The translations under genes were made by a program, and so were the position numbers. From Istiophorus platypterus (lineage: Eukaryota > Chordata > Actinopteri > Istiophoriformes > Istiophoridae), in contig CM029129.1 in assembly GCA_016859345.1 (NCBI GenBank), positions 16,460,560 through 16,524,559 of the forward strand: a DNA stretch of 64,000 bases. The letters are read 5' to 3'. Shown here in pieces: positions 13,811 through 29,629 of this stretch (its first letter is position 1; the number at the start of each line of letters is the position of its first letter). The notes beneath the pieces were generated by a model. The model was not told the DNA's origin. It worked only from the letters and a program-made list of their open reading frames with translations, and made no database searches.

Positions 13811-16800
13811 TCCATCACCAGTGGTAGGAGTTAAGATATAAGGTTAGTAGATACATATATGTGTACTAACAGAATTTTTTCTTTGTTGTTTGTTGTCTGT
13901 GATGTGTTTAGCATAATTTTACAAGCATCTTTGAAAACCTACCTTGTATTAATTTCTCTGCAGCGCGTTTATCGCTGCTGTCTAAGCTCTAACTGTAGTG
14001 TTTTAACAAATTTCTTTGAGTTCTCCAACCTGTTATTTCAGGAAATGACAACCCCCATGAACCTCACGGATATTTTGCTTGCCAGCTGATATTTGCTTTG
14101 GAGCAACCTAATTATTAACCAGCTGACACAGCTGCTGTTTACAAAGAGCAACTTACTCAAAAAGCTAAAAGCAACGGAGGTTCTTTGGGTTCACATAAAA
14201 CACTGACTCCGATGGAAAATTAACCACCAGGTCTTTGCAGGAGCTATGACACAGAGTTCCAACTGGTCAGAAAGTAGAAATCTACTGTGTGCCTGCAAAG
14301 TTCAGAAAAAAAGAAGACGGCACACATGCGGAAAGAAGCTATTCAACAAGCAACAAAATATTTACGAGTATACAAATCAAAATCGTAATATTGAGCAAGA
14401 CATGTATGTTTATGTTCAATTTATTATGACAAATATATATATAGACTCATATACTGTATATATTTCTCACTACCTGTCAAATCTAAGTTTGGTTTACTGG
14501 CTATCTCCTGTGGTTCACCAAAAATATCAGGCTGTCTCTGCTTTGATAAATATTTGACTTGAATTGATTTACTTCGGCTCTTTACCATTTTGTGCTGGGT
14601 GGGTGTACAACGGACTTGTGGGAGCTCTTAGGATGAGAGCGCCTGCCCCAATGTTTATATGAATTTGAAAATCGAAACAATGAACTGAAAGCTGCACAGA
14701 TATGTAGATAAAATAATTCTTAGTGGGAGTGGCAGCACTTTTTGTTTTTTTGTTTTTTTACTAAGGAACAAGCTTTTTTTCATGCTGGATTCTTGTGTAG
14801 ATTAAATCTTTATTAAATTTTTACTCATAAACCAAAACTTTTACAGCAGAATCAATAAAATCTGCATTCATTTTGAAAAATTCTGACAATTTGAACAATT
14901 TCTTATACAAAATTGCATGAACAGGGCGAGGAAACAAGTCTATCACACAGAAAGATACAACCACTGATGGCCAATAAATAGCTGTTAAAATTCTCATTTT
15001 AAGTGAGGAAATTTCATTCTTTCTCTCCTCACATTCAGATATTCCTACTGAAACCAGACAGCGAAGAAAACCTTGGAGGTAAACAACAGCAGCCTTCTAC
15101 TGACCAGAGAAAGGCAAAGTACCTTAATGGATCTAAACTTCCCTCTGAAATGAACCAAGAATTCTGACTCTCAGAAAAGTTTTCTTGTGGACCAAGCAAC
15201 TTGTAGACACACTCCCCACCTCTAATTACAACACCTTTCATACTACGCATAATCATCTGATGCATGACTAAGATAAAGATGTTCATTAATCCATCTTTAA
15301 GAGTAATATTATTTAGATATATTCAGTCAATAATTTAATGAATGTTGCAATAAACATCAAGCAAAACTAACTAAAGCATGAGGTCATTGGCACCAGCTGT
15401 AGAGTGACCTGACTTTTGCCGCATGTCGAGTTGCTGACACAAAGCACAAGACAGTTCTTCTGGGTCTGTTGCAGGTTGCGTTGCATTTCACACCCACACA
15501 ATATCTCGTAGCTCCCACAAAAAAATTGCCTCAGTGGTTTACTGCCTTCTCCTCGGGAGGTTTCCCCTCCATTATCATCAGGTTTGTTCTGATTAGTAAC
15601 TGGCTTATGAGCGAGACACACTTCTTCTTGGTGTGTGGCAAACCATCGCCATTTTCCTCCTTGTCGTTACCATGGCGATTACAATATGAACCGGCTGCCT
15701 GGGATTTTGTTTTTTTTTTTTCTTTTTTTTTTAATTCATCATTTGCCCACTCCTCCTTTCTCACTCCTTCCTCCCTTCGTCTATCTTTTGGGATGAAAAG
15801 CTGGGTATCTGCCTCTCTCCTCTTTTCCAAAGCCAGTCAGTTGCAGACCCAAGCAGTGAGAGGGATTATCCCTCTATTTCTATTAGTCACACACTCATAA
15901 GCCATGTATCACTCTGAAGCTTTGTGTCAGCAACTCCACACCCAGAGTGGAGAGACTTCTCATTATTGGTGGATTGAGAGGTTTTAGCTTACAAAGAGGG
16001 CGCAATATTCTGAAAGTCAAGTTGTGTTTGAAGCAAGGCAAACGCGTTTCACAGATTACAACATGTTGTAATATGTTTTAACTTTGATTGCTGCCATGAC
16101 GCCATCGGCTATTTTAGTTAAACTTAGATGAATGAGGCTCGATCTTCTTTAATTATACATATTTGTCAGGAAATAAAGATCTTTACAGGGTTCTGAACCA
16201 CATCCCTGGTGTTTTTTTAAAGGTGCATTATAATTGCTGTTTAATCAGTATAATAATCATCATAGTTTGGTGTTTGCTCCACTTATTGCAGGAACGTGCT
16301 ATTCGGCACATTGACAAGCGACTGGGTGCAGTTAGGCTCTTCAAGGCAGCTACGACCGACCCCTTCCTCTCCTGCTTTTGACTTCACCACACTGTGAGGG
16401 AGGAAGCAGCTTGACACCGGGCGAGACTGCAGTCAGCAGTGCACCGTTCTTGAGTGATGACCACGACAACTCCTCCCCGTGGACGCATGTTTCCCCCTCA
16501 CCCTGTGTCCATTCCCCTCCCTCAACAGCTCTACAACCACAGATTTCTTCTCTCTGGACTGCGAAATGCGCTTTGTATTTGACCTGAATAACTAAACACA
16601 GGGAATTTGGAGTAAATATGTGTATTTTTTCCTGAATATTTATACTTTTTTTCATAAACTTCCCTTACTTTTCTCTTTGAGGGTTGGTTGGTGCCTGTGT
16701 ACCAAAACCGATTTGTCAAACCGTCTTAACTGTACAAACTTTCCACAAATTGTTCGTTTCAACCTGATTAATGCTTGTGTCCCAAAAGGGGAAAAAAAGA

Positions 16801-18821
16801 AATGTTGGCAAACTTTACAGTAAATTGGCAAACTGGCAAGCCATGGTGATGATATGGTTGACATAATGGGCCTATTGATTTACATTTAAAAATTAATTTA
16901 GTTTTATGTCATTGTTTATTTTCTGTTACTTTTGGTAAAATTTACTGACAAATTTATAGAGATTAAGGCATCATACATCTTAGATTAAATAAGCTTGTGC
17001 CCACAGAGAGAGGCAGACTATCTGTACATATTACTCCTGGGGCACTGGCGAATTTCCTTTTTAACCAAGAGAAAATTCTGTTTACTTGTTCTTGCCCACG
17101 GAGGAGTTTGTGCATGAAGTGCATTGTTCTTGCCATCGCCGCTTTTGGTCAGCGTTGTTTCTCTCCGGAGGTTCAGAAACGCCCTACCTCTGGTCCTAGT
17201 CACCCTAGCAACCTCCCTGAATCACCATCGCAACGACCTCAAACACCATAAAAAAATCGCATAAGAACCATATTATATTGTATCTGCGTCCATCATGAAA
17301 AAAAATTACAAAGCTCAGAAAATAGACTGCATAATTCAGCTCAGCTGTGTATGTGTGTCATTTGGTGTCTGGTTCAAAACATCAAGTGTATGTTTATGTA
17401 AAGTTGTGAGTGGTTCCAATGTGGATTTTTTTTTAGCTTGCATATGCCTTTTAATCTTTATGACAGAGAATGATGATTTTTTCTTTTTTTGGTCTAATTT
17501 TCTTATGACTGATAATTCAGTTGTTCATAGTGCTGATATCACAATATATTCACACAAAACCAGGGTGGCACCACTGCAGCTTAGGGGCCCACCATTAACT
17601 GCAGTGTCCTATCTCTCTCTGTTTTGTTTCCAGTCAGCTCTCCACTAAAACTAGTGGAGCTGTAAATTACCCCAAAAATAAATATGTACTATACTTAGAT
17701 ATGCAAATCACATTCATGATATTAACAAAAACCTCATACACAGAGCACATTTAAAGTAAAACAGATTAGATATCAAGGCAAGTTGGAAAATAACATTACA
17801 ACATCTAGAACTAATAGATGTTTTCATTTTGATAATGATGCATCTGTGACTCTGTGTGTCTGTGGCTCTGACATTCTCTGAAAACTGCTTCCTGTGTGAG
17901 CGCTGTCCACCAAACCCTGGGGAAAGTGTGTCCTGGAATGAAACCTAATTCACTTCATGTCACTTGTAAAAAGTGGAAAGAACTAAAACTGAGCAATAAA
18001 TCTTAATGCACATTCATCTTCGGGCAAAGGAAACTGTTGATAGCAGAGTGTGCATTCGAATGTGAAAGAAGCTCCAAAGGCTGATGCAGAGGATTGCCTG
18101 ATGTTATGTAGTATACAGAAAGTCAATGTACTGTGACAAATCCTTTGGTCAGTGCTGCACGGAGGAATAAACATTTTATAGATTATTCTTAGGTTCTTCC
18201 AAAGACATATAAAACTGAAATAAAATCTCATGTTTCAGTGAGTGAACAAATTTAATCTCCAAGTTCAGCTTTTCAGGCTTGAAACTGTGGTCTTCTTAAT
18301 GGCTTTCTGAATTTTTCTCTTCTAAGAAAGTAATAAGCACAATCTTTGCCAGTCTTTTAACATATTGTTTTCCCAAATTTTGAAACATCGCCTTTTAGTT
18401 TAGGTTTGTCAAAAAATAACTGTAGTATTTTCCCTGTGCCGGGTCTTTTAAATTAAGCGAACTGCAAATATTTTGTGTTAAATCGTTGAGAGCATTAGAG
18501 AGTCTCCCCACAAATACCAACCGGCTCACTCCTGAGGCAGAAACCTCCTGTTGGCACTATAGATGCTATTTAAAAACCCCATAAATGGAGGAATCTCTGC
18601 CTGTCTGTTGTTCTCATCCAATCGACTTCAAGCTTGATGGGTGTTTTGTTTGGGACCCGGGGGAGGGCTGTGTTGTCTTTTCTGATGAGTGACTCTTGAC
18701 CAAGCTTCGAACATTGCTCATTACATGTTACTTGACGTAAAGAAAAAGGTCAAACTGGACAAGGAGGCCATTAATAAATATTTACAGATGATTTACGGAC
18801 GACACACAGTGCACACATGCC
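13811..18821. other. intergenic, nothing recognised
   Basis: No supported gene or mobile element. T-rich runs near 15710 and purine-rich stretches explain several of the open frames. Confidence 0.55.
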
Positions 18822-18838
18822 GGGGGGGGGGGGGGGGG
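18822..18838. repeat. G17 homopolymer
   Basis: Seventeen consecutive G on the plus strand. Its length in the assembly may be unreliable. Confidence 0.95.
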
Positions 18839-19234
18839 TTTAAAAGAGTCAGAACTTGTGTGCAACAGCACTTTCTACACTGTCACCGGGACACTACCGA
18901 AGCGGAGCAGCCAACCCGGGCAGTAACAATCGTAGCAAGCGTGGCTGTGAATGGAGCCACCTGCTTTCGGTTTCACTTACATCAGTGAGTACTGCCAGAA
19001 AGACGTAAGCGAGACACCAACATTGGCCCTCTGAGAGAACGGACGATGCAGCTTGCGCCATTTCCCATTCCTCTCACATCATTCTTTAATTAAGGAGATC
19101 AATATTGTTTCCTGCGCTCCAGTGAGTCTGCAAGAGAGTTTAATTTTGGACTCCACTCTGCTTTCTGCCACTTGATGTCACCGTCAATTTCTTTCTCACT
19201 AATAGACTAGATTTAGATAGATTGATGAGGATCA

Positions 19235-19660
<426 letters not shown>

Positions 19661-22379
19661 CATTTAAGACTGTGTGGAAATGAGAAATCCAAAAATTACC
19701 TCGTGAGTCTCATTACGGATGATTCACATCCCACTTAGCTTGTGTCTCTCCAACACATGTGCAATTACAAGCAACAAAGTGGTCATAAGCTCCGTGAATC
19801 ACGTACAATGTCTGTTTTATGTGCTTTCGCTGCTTTTATGTGCTTTCACTGGAACAGGCAGGGCGTGTGCATGCAGGTCTTGGTGCGTGGACAGCTCAGT
19901 TCATGTTAGATTCATTGAAGTTTGTTTATTTCTTCCCAAGCCGAGCTAAAACATGTGACCAAACCTAGATTACCTACATCCACACCTGAGAAAATAACAT
20001 GAATCTGGATAAGCTCTAAGTGATTTTATACAGTTTTCATTTTACTCATTCAGTGTGACCATATCCACTCTCCTCTATGAATATTTATCGAAAACATAAC
20101 ACTTTTGGAATTCTATTTTTTTGTTCTGCGGGATCTGAGAGCACAATCATTATCTCAGAGTCTCTGGGTCGGATTGAATCTGCCCGGTTGTGATAGGCAG
20201 GAGGAAGATACCAAACAAAAAGCAAAACAGTGTGAAATATAGAAACCTGTTGTGTGTGTCTGCTGTTGGACATATTTTTGCTTGTGTGTGTGCTTGTGTG
20301 CCAGCCGGGATTATTATAGAGTGGATGACACAGGAAATAGAGGTCACTTCTTTATCTGAAACACCAACGGGAAGTCTTCACCTTCAGAGGCGGGTCCTTA
20401 CTGCTTATGAAAGTGAAATACCCAAATATACATATATATTTTATAAATATACTTGAATCTGGCTAAGGGACAATGCAGGCCCATTCATTTAAATTGGGCC
20501 GAAAGTCAGTGATTGGCAGAAAATTGGTGAATGTCTTTTGCTCTTATATAAGACGGTGGCTAAACAGCATGAAAGTTGTAATTATTGTAAATTTGTCTTC
20601 ACTAAAACTCCAAAAAACAAGAACAACTGTCTCTCCCGTTGGGAAATTTATTGTGTGGTCTGGGACATGTTTGCAATGTCTTTGTATGGGTATTTCAGAA
20701 TGCCCTGTATGCAATTTATTTGTCTACAGCAATATTGCAGTTATCACAAGTGCATATCGATCCATTTTTTTTTTCTTTTCTTTTTTTTTAAGCCTGTGTT
20801 CTCTAAAACATTTTCGCACCCCAGACGCTGGAAATATTTTCTGGGTTTTATTTTAGATCCACAGATGATACATATTTTAGGGGCCAGGCTGTAGGGGAGC
20901 ATAGTATTGGGCCCTTTGGAAATCTGACATTGTGAAGCACGGCTGAATCCAATAGGGCTTCATATACCCCACATAGAGTCCCCATATACAGACTATGAAG
21001 AATTCTGGTCATCGACCCCGTCCACCTGAGGCTGGCAGAGTCACCGGGCTGAGCGCAGCCACCCTGGAGGCGTCAGCAGTGGAGTGGATGATTCATTTTT
21101 TCTTGCATAAAGCCTCCCGTCCTCTTTTCAATGAGCTGATGAAGGTATGTGTACATAGCAGTGCTTTATTTGTACCAACTGGCATCCAGCTGCACGAAGC
21201 CTTCTACCACAGTTGTTGTCCCCATCTACACTTGAGCGTAGACGCAAATACTGTATAAGCTGTAAAGTGTTCACCTTAAGATCTGTCGGTGAATATCATA
21301 TATAATATTTGTTGTGAAATCCTCAGTACCTTCCTAAACTTTGTCCTTTATTTCCCTGTGATAGAAATGTTGTCCTCTCAGCTGCAATGACCCCAGCACG
21401 CATTACAGTTTCCCCCAATTATCTGATCCAGTCTTTCTGATTAGCATAGAATGAAAGAAAAGGGGTGAATTCAGTCTACATGAGCTGATAGAAATCAAAA
21501 TTAAAAAGCTAGCATCAACCTTAGATCTGGATGCTTTGCTGGGTAGGCACAAGGGAATGTAGAGAGTGTCCTTCCCGGGTAATTTTTTCTTAAATATTTC
21601 ATGTATGTCTGTAGGTCGGTCGGCTTCGCCCCTACTTCGTGGAGCTGAAGACAAGGTTTGCTGATTTAAAATGTGGCTCCAGTAGTGGGGTTATTACTGA
21701 GCCAGAAGAAACAAAAACAGACAGACAGAAGAGGGAAAGGAAAAGTGAGGGAAGCACAGGGGAGTGATAGAAAGACGGTGGGCGTAATGGACGGTGTTTA
21801 TAATGTGGCTTCAGGATGGAACAGCAGGAACATAACAGGCAATTTTAAGTTGTTGTCCGTGTTTGGAGGCAGCCTTTGTTTGGCAGCTTGTAATTATCAC
21901 ACCCACACTTTTTTTTTTACAAATGAAATACCAGCACTTGGTCTTTCTCTGTGGGGACTTTGAGAACCACACAAAAAAAGGGGTATGTGCTTGCATCATT
22001 TTTGTGTATGTTGATGACGTTCTAGTTCTACTTTAACTCAGGCTCATTCCCTTGACTGATAAAAGTATAGTAATAACTTATAACCTCTTTTTTTTATTCA
22101 ATTTTTATCGAATCAGGCATTTGATTAAACAACTCTTAAAACAGATGATACTAAAATCAGGCTAAAAGTAAGCATAGAAGATTTAAGAAAAAAAAAAAGG
22201 GTTGACATTAATGACAAAGGGATGAACCTTTGCCCCCAATTTATAATCCAATATTATCAATATTTATAAGCCAATCAGAAATTTGTGCAAGGATTTGTGT
22301 CTGGAGTGGAGTGTAGTTTCACTTTATATGTTTGCATGCTGCTATGGGCTATGGGCAGCATTGAGAAGCTTAGGAGAGT
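19661..22379. other. intergenic, nothing recognised
   Basis: No supported gene. T-rich run near 20767. Frames at 20473-20894 and 21673 show no domains. Confidence 0.55.
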
Positions 22380-22540
22380 CCTCCGGGGTTATTATCACCA
22401 CCAGCAGTGACACCGGGATGACTCACCCTGCAGGGATTAATTCACAGTGGTCTGTTCAAGAGGTTTATTAACACCTTGACTATAAATCAGTCTCAGCTAA
22501 TTGAATAAATTTTGTGGACAATGTTTTCAATTACAGTCAA
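22380..22540. promoter_or_regulatory. candidate conserved non-coding element
   Basis: Contains gggattaattcac, tttattaac and gctaattgaat cores in otherwise non-repetitive DNA. Composition-based suggestion only. Confidence 0.18.
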
Positions 22541-22989
22541 AGAGAATTTATTTCTTCAACCACTTTCTTTCAGCACTTACTCTGTAAGTGTCAACATTAT
22601 TACATGGTATAATTAACTTTAAGATTATTACTTTCGATATTCAACAGAAAATAAGATTAGTTTGTTTTGTTGTTTGTTTTTTTTTTAATGAAAACTACAC
22701 TAATAAAAAATTAAATCTTTGGGCTGTATGCTAACTTATTTATGATACATAACACAAACTGCTGACAGTCAGAATTATAGCTCCTGTTTTTTTACTGTCA
22801 GTTTGATACTTGATGACACATGGTGTTAGATCACCTTATCAAATGCACGACTTTTGCTGGCAGGGATCACAGAGAAGAGAGAGAACTCGGATAAAAGACC
22901 TGAAAAAATGCAAACTGCTAAAGGCCAGAGACGATGTGATGGCCAGAGCCAATAATTAAGATCCCCTTTCGTTGGATTTTTTCCACTAC

Positions 22990-22992
<3 letters not shown>

Positions 22993-23056
<64 letters not shown>

Positions 23057-23067
23057 TGAGAGAGAGA
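22993..23067. repeat. (TG)n with (AG) tail
   Basis: TG tract to 23055 followed by tttgagagagaga. Confidence 0.97.
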
Positions 23068-26000
23068 TCTTATTATCACACCCAGACTAAAAGGTTTTCA
23101 TCGCTCCGTCCTAATTATGCAATTTACAACTGCAGCTATAGATAATTTTGTCGATTCCATCTATTGAAACAGAACCACCGATGTCTTCGTTTAATGACTT
23201 TGAATGTCTTCATGAGATTCGTGGTAAGTCGACTGACAAGAAAAGGGCCAACTTTTCGGAGCTCCAGAAGCAGGCGGACACAGGCCCTACCGACGAATCC
23301 CCTGGAGCCACGAGACCCACAGGTAGTTATTAACATTTCAGATAACCCTCTGTCAGGTGAGTGTGACCCTGTATCGTCGAAATCACTTACCTTTGCACCG
23401 GCTCACCGATTTGACCTGTTAAGACCAAAAACAGACCTTTCCTGTTTTGACCTCAGCATGGAGCCAAGAGCATGGTATCACCAGGAAGCAATAAGTTCCA
23501 AACCTCCACCAACTTTGGATGCGGGAATGTACTCCACTCTAGATCATATTTTTGCCCTTCTAGCCATAATCTTGCTCTTGTGACACTATATAACACAAAG
23601 AAAAATTATAGAACAGTAAAAATGAGAGGACTAAGCATAACTAGTCTAAGAAACAAAAGGATTGCTCTGGATAATTTGGCAAAAAATTATTAGATATTAT
23701 AATTAAAGGTGCTGTTAACAGGAGTTCCGTAGTAGTTGGGCATAAAGTATCAATTATAATTATTCATCAGTATGATTGTTCATGAATATCTGATCACAAA
23801 GCAAAGTAGAAGTCTAACCTCTCTCCTTGTTTAGTCAGAAGCTTCGAAGTATCCTGAGCTTGGTTACTGCTCTCACTGAAATGTGCTTATTGCACGAAAA
23901 TAATTTGGCAAAACAAGCAAATGTAACAAATAAACAATAGCATCTTTTCTCACATTACAGATGAAGCAATAATGGAGCTTTATTGCGTCGTAACTGAACT
24001 AAATGGTCGCAGTAAATTCTCGTAAAGAGAAATAAAATGTGTTTCAGGAAAAAAGTTCAGTGTATCGGTATCAGTGTTACTTGGTCGTGTTTTATAGAAA
24101 AGGTTCAGTTCTCTGAAGTTCTCTGATGGCGTTTACTGAATACATGATGAGGTTCACCTCCCCACAGCATGACTATGGACTTTATTACTGTACAGGCAGG
24201 GAGGCAGACTCCGCTGGTCTCCACTGTCTCCGTCTTCAGTTGTTGGGCAAACTCTGTGTGACAGATTTCTTTAAATCGGCCGCCTGCCTGCGTATGTTAT
24301 TGTAAATTATCTGCTTTTTATACGCATTGAATTGGTCCGATACAAATATATCAAGAGTATTCGGGTGTCACGTCTATCTTTCTGTCTGTCTCCGTTTCAG
24401 TCTGACGGCCTGAAATCCACCGTGTAGGCTCAGCTACCCCTACTCATGTCTCCCTGTTCCTCCCTGTCAATTTACATAAACACAGTATTTGCAGGTCCCA
24501 TTTTATTTGCTTGCTGTTGGATATATGTAGGCAGAACAAGATAGACTGAAGTATTCCCATTTGTGTATATTGTGATATATTGAACACGCAGACAGATGGG
24601 AATGAGAAACCTGACAGGATTCTATCTGTTTACATAGACGATTTTTAACACCCCCTAACAAGGAGTTTTTAATTCCCTCTTACAGCGCAACTCCCCCACA
24701 TTCAGGCAGGAATTTCAGAACTGAAGCTCCAAGCCAGATGGGTGATGGGCATGGAGGCAATTAATCCAGTTAGAATAGGCTGACGTTGTCAAAAGCAGAA
24801 CTGTCTACATGGCACAAGCACCTAGAACAAAGGCTTCGCCTTAAAAATATTAGAAGTTTACATAATGTAAGAGAAAACAACATTTATAGGAAAAGAAGAA
24901 TTCCTTGGGTGCATGAATGAATGGCAAGAATCTGGATTTCCATGCTTATACTAATTATTAAATCATCTGATTGGTAAGGTTTTATGAAAGTCATGCAAAT
25001 TTTTGTCACTTAAATATATTAGAAAACTTTCTAAAATTTATTTATCTGTTTTTTATAACGAAGTCCTTGCTGGCACTAAGTGAGTAATCTATCTGTCTTT
25101 GGCTCGGGCGTAGCAGAATGAAATCTTGAAAACCTTGATCATGGTCAAGGTTGTTCTCGAACACAATTGGATTATACCTCAGGTTGCATTTATGGAGGAC
25201 AACCAAGGATTGTGACAGTGATAAACATCATAACTTGTAGGATGGGGAAGTGTTGGGATCTAGAGCCGGATTGAACAACAGAATCTGTCAAAACACTAAA
25301 CACCCACTCCACCTTAATCACGCTAACTAAAACCACAATTCGTGCACAGTACTATACAGTAATACTGGTGGGGAAATGTAGTGATTTTGATAGAGACAGG
25401 GGAAAATAATTCTTCCCTTTTCCAGGCGCTGATTTTGGCTGAAATGATGACTGTGGCTAGCAGGCTTTATTGGGTTGAGTTGGCTTTAAAAGGTTTTCTC
25501 CGGATGACTATTCTATGTTTTCAGCTGACTCATTCTAAAACAAAGACCCTGTAAAAGAAGTTTAAAATATGCCCTTTATATGTATGATGTATCATGCTAA
25601 AAGACTGAGCCTGAAGCAGCATGTCCCAGGTAAAAATCAGCATCCTTGATCTAGATGTGTTGATTAAAACACACACATACACACACACACACCGTGTTCT
25701 TGTATGGCAGTGTTCCTCCTGCTGTTATAAATATTATAGGTGAAAATGTAACATTAAATTTAGTTCTAAAATAACCCTGTTTGGGTACTTAGCTCAAAAT
25801 CCAGCAATAATAAAAATGGAGTTTAACACCTCAGGTTACTGACTTCTGGGGGCAGCAAAGCAAATAACTGTCGTTTAAATAAAAGAGTCAGGCAATAACC
25901 GGCCCTTCTCCATCATTCTGTGAGCAACCGTGATCTTATTTCATGGTGCACACAGCACGAGCCCGCGAACAGCAGGACACGGGGAAAGGAGTCGGTTACC

Positions 26001-29000
26001 TCGCGGAGAAGTTGGAGCCGTGCTGCCCGTCGCCTGCAGCTCCTCATCTAACAGCCCACCATGGCTGCTCCTGCCTGCCCCACTACTCCCTGCAAACTTC
26101 AAACTGAGCCGCTGTCACAAAATGCCCGTGAAATGGCAGTCGTCTTCCTTTTGTATACGGATCAATTAATGCAGTGATTTTTTTCCAGGTATGGTGCGAC
26201 GGACGCCCAGATCTTAAGACTGCAAATGTATAAATATTGCGATACTTCCATCGGTGGGCCAGATCAATTTATTTAAATAAAAATCTTTGAGATTGCCACT
26301 TTAACCTCTAACTCCACAAACTAATGTTGTTGCTGATGTGCTCCTTGGCCTTGGAATTAACACTCACTCATGTGCTTGCAGTTTATGGAAGAGCAGAACA
26401 AACGCGTTGTTTATTACAGTCCCTAATCTTTGGTTCTTGCATTTTTGCAAAGGCTACAAAAATTCTCCGCTGACTCCGCCTCGCTGAGCGTCAACCTTTC
26501 TACAGGCCCAAGCACATCGTGCGCAAGTGTGTTGTGAAACGACAAACAGGCTCTGGTACTTTTACATACTTAAAAACTGGACTCTCATTCCAGCCTCAGG
26601 CATAAATTCTAACATTTTGGTAATACAGCTTTGGTAATAACTTCTGCACTGTCAGGCATTTCACTAATCTACTTTAGGGTTGGTTTCTTAAATAGTCTGT
26701 TATTTGATCCCTGTATCAACATCATGCAGTTTAACAGCAAAGTGTTCAACAAAGTTTCATGTTTCTACATCACTTTTTCCTTACGCATTGCTATTTTAGG
26801 TCTGTGTGTGGTCTTCTATTTACCGAAATAGTGATTTTATTTCCCCCTTTTCCTCTCACGTTATGATGTTTTTGTTGTACATGTGGGAGTGATTCAGCTC
26901 TGAGCTCCGAGTTCTGCCAATCATGGTGACATCAGCTGCAGATTTCCAGGAAAACATGGCAACAACAAAACAGGATTGCCAGTCAGCTCTGCCTTGAGCA
27001 ACAAGCTGCTCCAGGTGAACAGCTTGCCAGAGGAATGACAAGTTTGGTTCTGAAATTGTTCAGAGGGTGAGAGCACAGATGCAATACTACTACTGGGGGA
27101 AGACAAAATGTTTCCTAATGTAAAGTGAAGCAGTATTATAGTTCCTTTGCACAACCTGCTTTATGGAGGATGTGAGTGATGCAGTGCGACGATCTTCTCC
27201 CTAAAAGTCCAGCCTAAATGCTGCGTCCTTATTGGTGTACGTGGGTTGTTCCCAGAGGTTTCCTGGCACTGCTGCAGATGAGTCAGACACAGTTATCTTT
27301 CTCCAATCTCTTCCACTACTCTTTTTACCTGCACTTCCAGTCCTTCTCCTAATTGAACAGTTCTCAAAGCCTGTTTTTCTGATGCCCACCTCTCCCTCCC
27401 GGGAGTCTGTTTTCTCTCTTTATGTACATGAGCGTATGTGGTTTTATTTTTTTCAGTGTGTGAATTATTCTCTGCATATGGTTCTCGGTACAGTTTCTCT
27501 GATACCACTCCTCTCTTGGAAACTGGCTTTCATATGATAATACACGAGGCATTATTCGGAACTATTGTTAAAGGTGTTTTGAACGCTCTGTCAAAGAAGG
27601 CCTTCAGAGCAGATGTGACAGTGAGGATGAGGCATGAACAGGAGAGACCCCCACGCTAAATGTGCAGTGACTGAAAATCTAACTAATAGGCACACATATG
27701 TATATATATTTATTTTATTTTAAAGAGAAAGATGTCACTTGAATAGGCTGTTCTACACACTACACACTACACTAACGCTTAGGCCTGTGAAGTACTGCAT
27801 CCTATGGGACTCACTGGAGGTATTTAATCTTATAGAAACACCTACTAAGACAGGACTTTCATCTAGTCTGACAAATAAAACATGCGGAATCCTTATTTCT
27901 CACATTTAAATAACAAACCTCTGCAAATCGAGAAAGAATAAAAAAGCAAAATTCTCATACATATGTAAAACAGATATGACTTACTAAGTAATTAATAAGA
28001 ATGTGACATTATTATATTTCTGTTTTAACTACAGGCTGTAGTAATATTGCCTTCAGCTCCTAGTTAAAGCTAATCCGGGTATGGATGTTTTTGCACTATA
28101 CTGTCATTGTATGATGTTTGTAGGTGTACAATATGAAATTACATAAGAAAAGAGTAATACAGAAGAAAATTGCTAATAAATGCTAAAAACATTATAACAT
28201 GTACAGAAAATGTGTTTCATAGCCAAAATAACATTTTCCAGCTGCAAACCACAGACCACAATCCATCGCTCCAAGACCCAGTTCTTCAGATATTTCATTC
28301 CCACATTCAGTTTCGTTGTTATAGGGAGATTAGGTTTATCAGCACAGCAATTACAATTTCTGAAAAGGAGACTGGTCGTCTTTAAACATAAGGATGATGT
28401 GAGAGAGAATACACTCCTGATACCACATTTCCTTCTCAGAATTTAACTCCAACAGAGCGGTAAACAGATTACGGGGATTTTAAAAAGCTCTCCTTGACTC
28501 CTTGGTGAACACAGACACAGATTTGACATAATAATCATACACTAATATATTGTCTGGAAATGTGCCGGAATATGTCATTCAAGTTTTGAGGTGATTAACT
28601 GTAAATTCCTGGCAGGCACCCCATGAGTGCAGTGCTGCAGCTATGGTGGGTGTTTGATGGTAGGATAAAATGGGTGGGTAGGAGTGGGGAAAAGTTGGTC
28701 TATGTAATGTACAGAATTATTTTCAGTGGGGAAAAAGAAAATATCCAGTGTGCCAATGAAGTCGGGCGTTATTTTGGAAATCCGGTATAACAGCGATAAC
28801 AAAGAAAAAAGAGGAGTTCCATTGGTAATCATTTAAGAAGAAAAACAGTTTCTTTTGTTTTGGTTTGTTTTTTTACTTTTTGGCAAAACTTAGATCAATG
28901 GTAGAGTTACCACAGCAACAATAGAGGCAATGCAGTTCATCTAACATTTATAATCTAGACTTTAGACGCTACAGCATAAGAGAGAAATTTTGAAAACAGT

Positions 29001-29629
29001 GCAATCTGAGCTGCTTATTACAAGGCTTCTTAAACAACATTTCAATGGAGTCAATCGCCTCAACTCTATTAGCCATCCTCCTTTTTTTGTGCAATACTAT
29101 GCATTACTTGACACAGAATGTAAAACAGTAATGCACTTTTTATTCAACTCTCTATCCATTGGAGTTGCTGTGGCAAGACAGCAAGTAAAACAGCCCAATC
29201 ACCTGGCAGACGGCCAAGTGGGAGATTTGTGTCCAAAATCCAAGGACCACCTCCTGGTTTCCTCCCATTCAGTTGTACCTGGAGCCCGTCCAAAAAGAGT
29301 GAGGCCATGAGGCATCCATAGCACATTCCTGATTGAGGTCAACAAATCGTTTTCCAGTGCAAAGGCATAGCAACTTGATAATGAAAAGCCTACAGTCCTG
29401 CAGCTCTTACATCCATCACAATCATTTTTTTCTTCAAAGTCCTTTCAAATTTTTACAGTCTCGTCAACCCATCAATCATCTTCAACACTGTCTCCCAGAA
29501 GTTTCATTTTTATAGAACTAAAGTGCAACAGTAAATATGTCTTGTAGGAAATGTAATTGCTGGCTTGAATATGTTCGGAGATGATGTATGTTTTGAATTA
29601 TTGGAGCACTACATTTATCAACAGCAGTG
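23068..29629. other. intergenic, nothing recognised
   Basis: A long AT-rich stretch without a supported gene. One short plus-strand frame at 23148-23333 is noted among the findings. A short CA run sits at 25670-25692. Confidence 0.55.

Noticed and set aside
28990..29326. Overlapping frames on both strands
   Set aside because: No family resemblance and no splice context; both-strand openness suggests chance.
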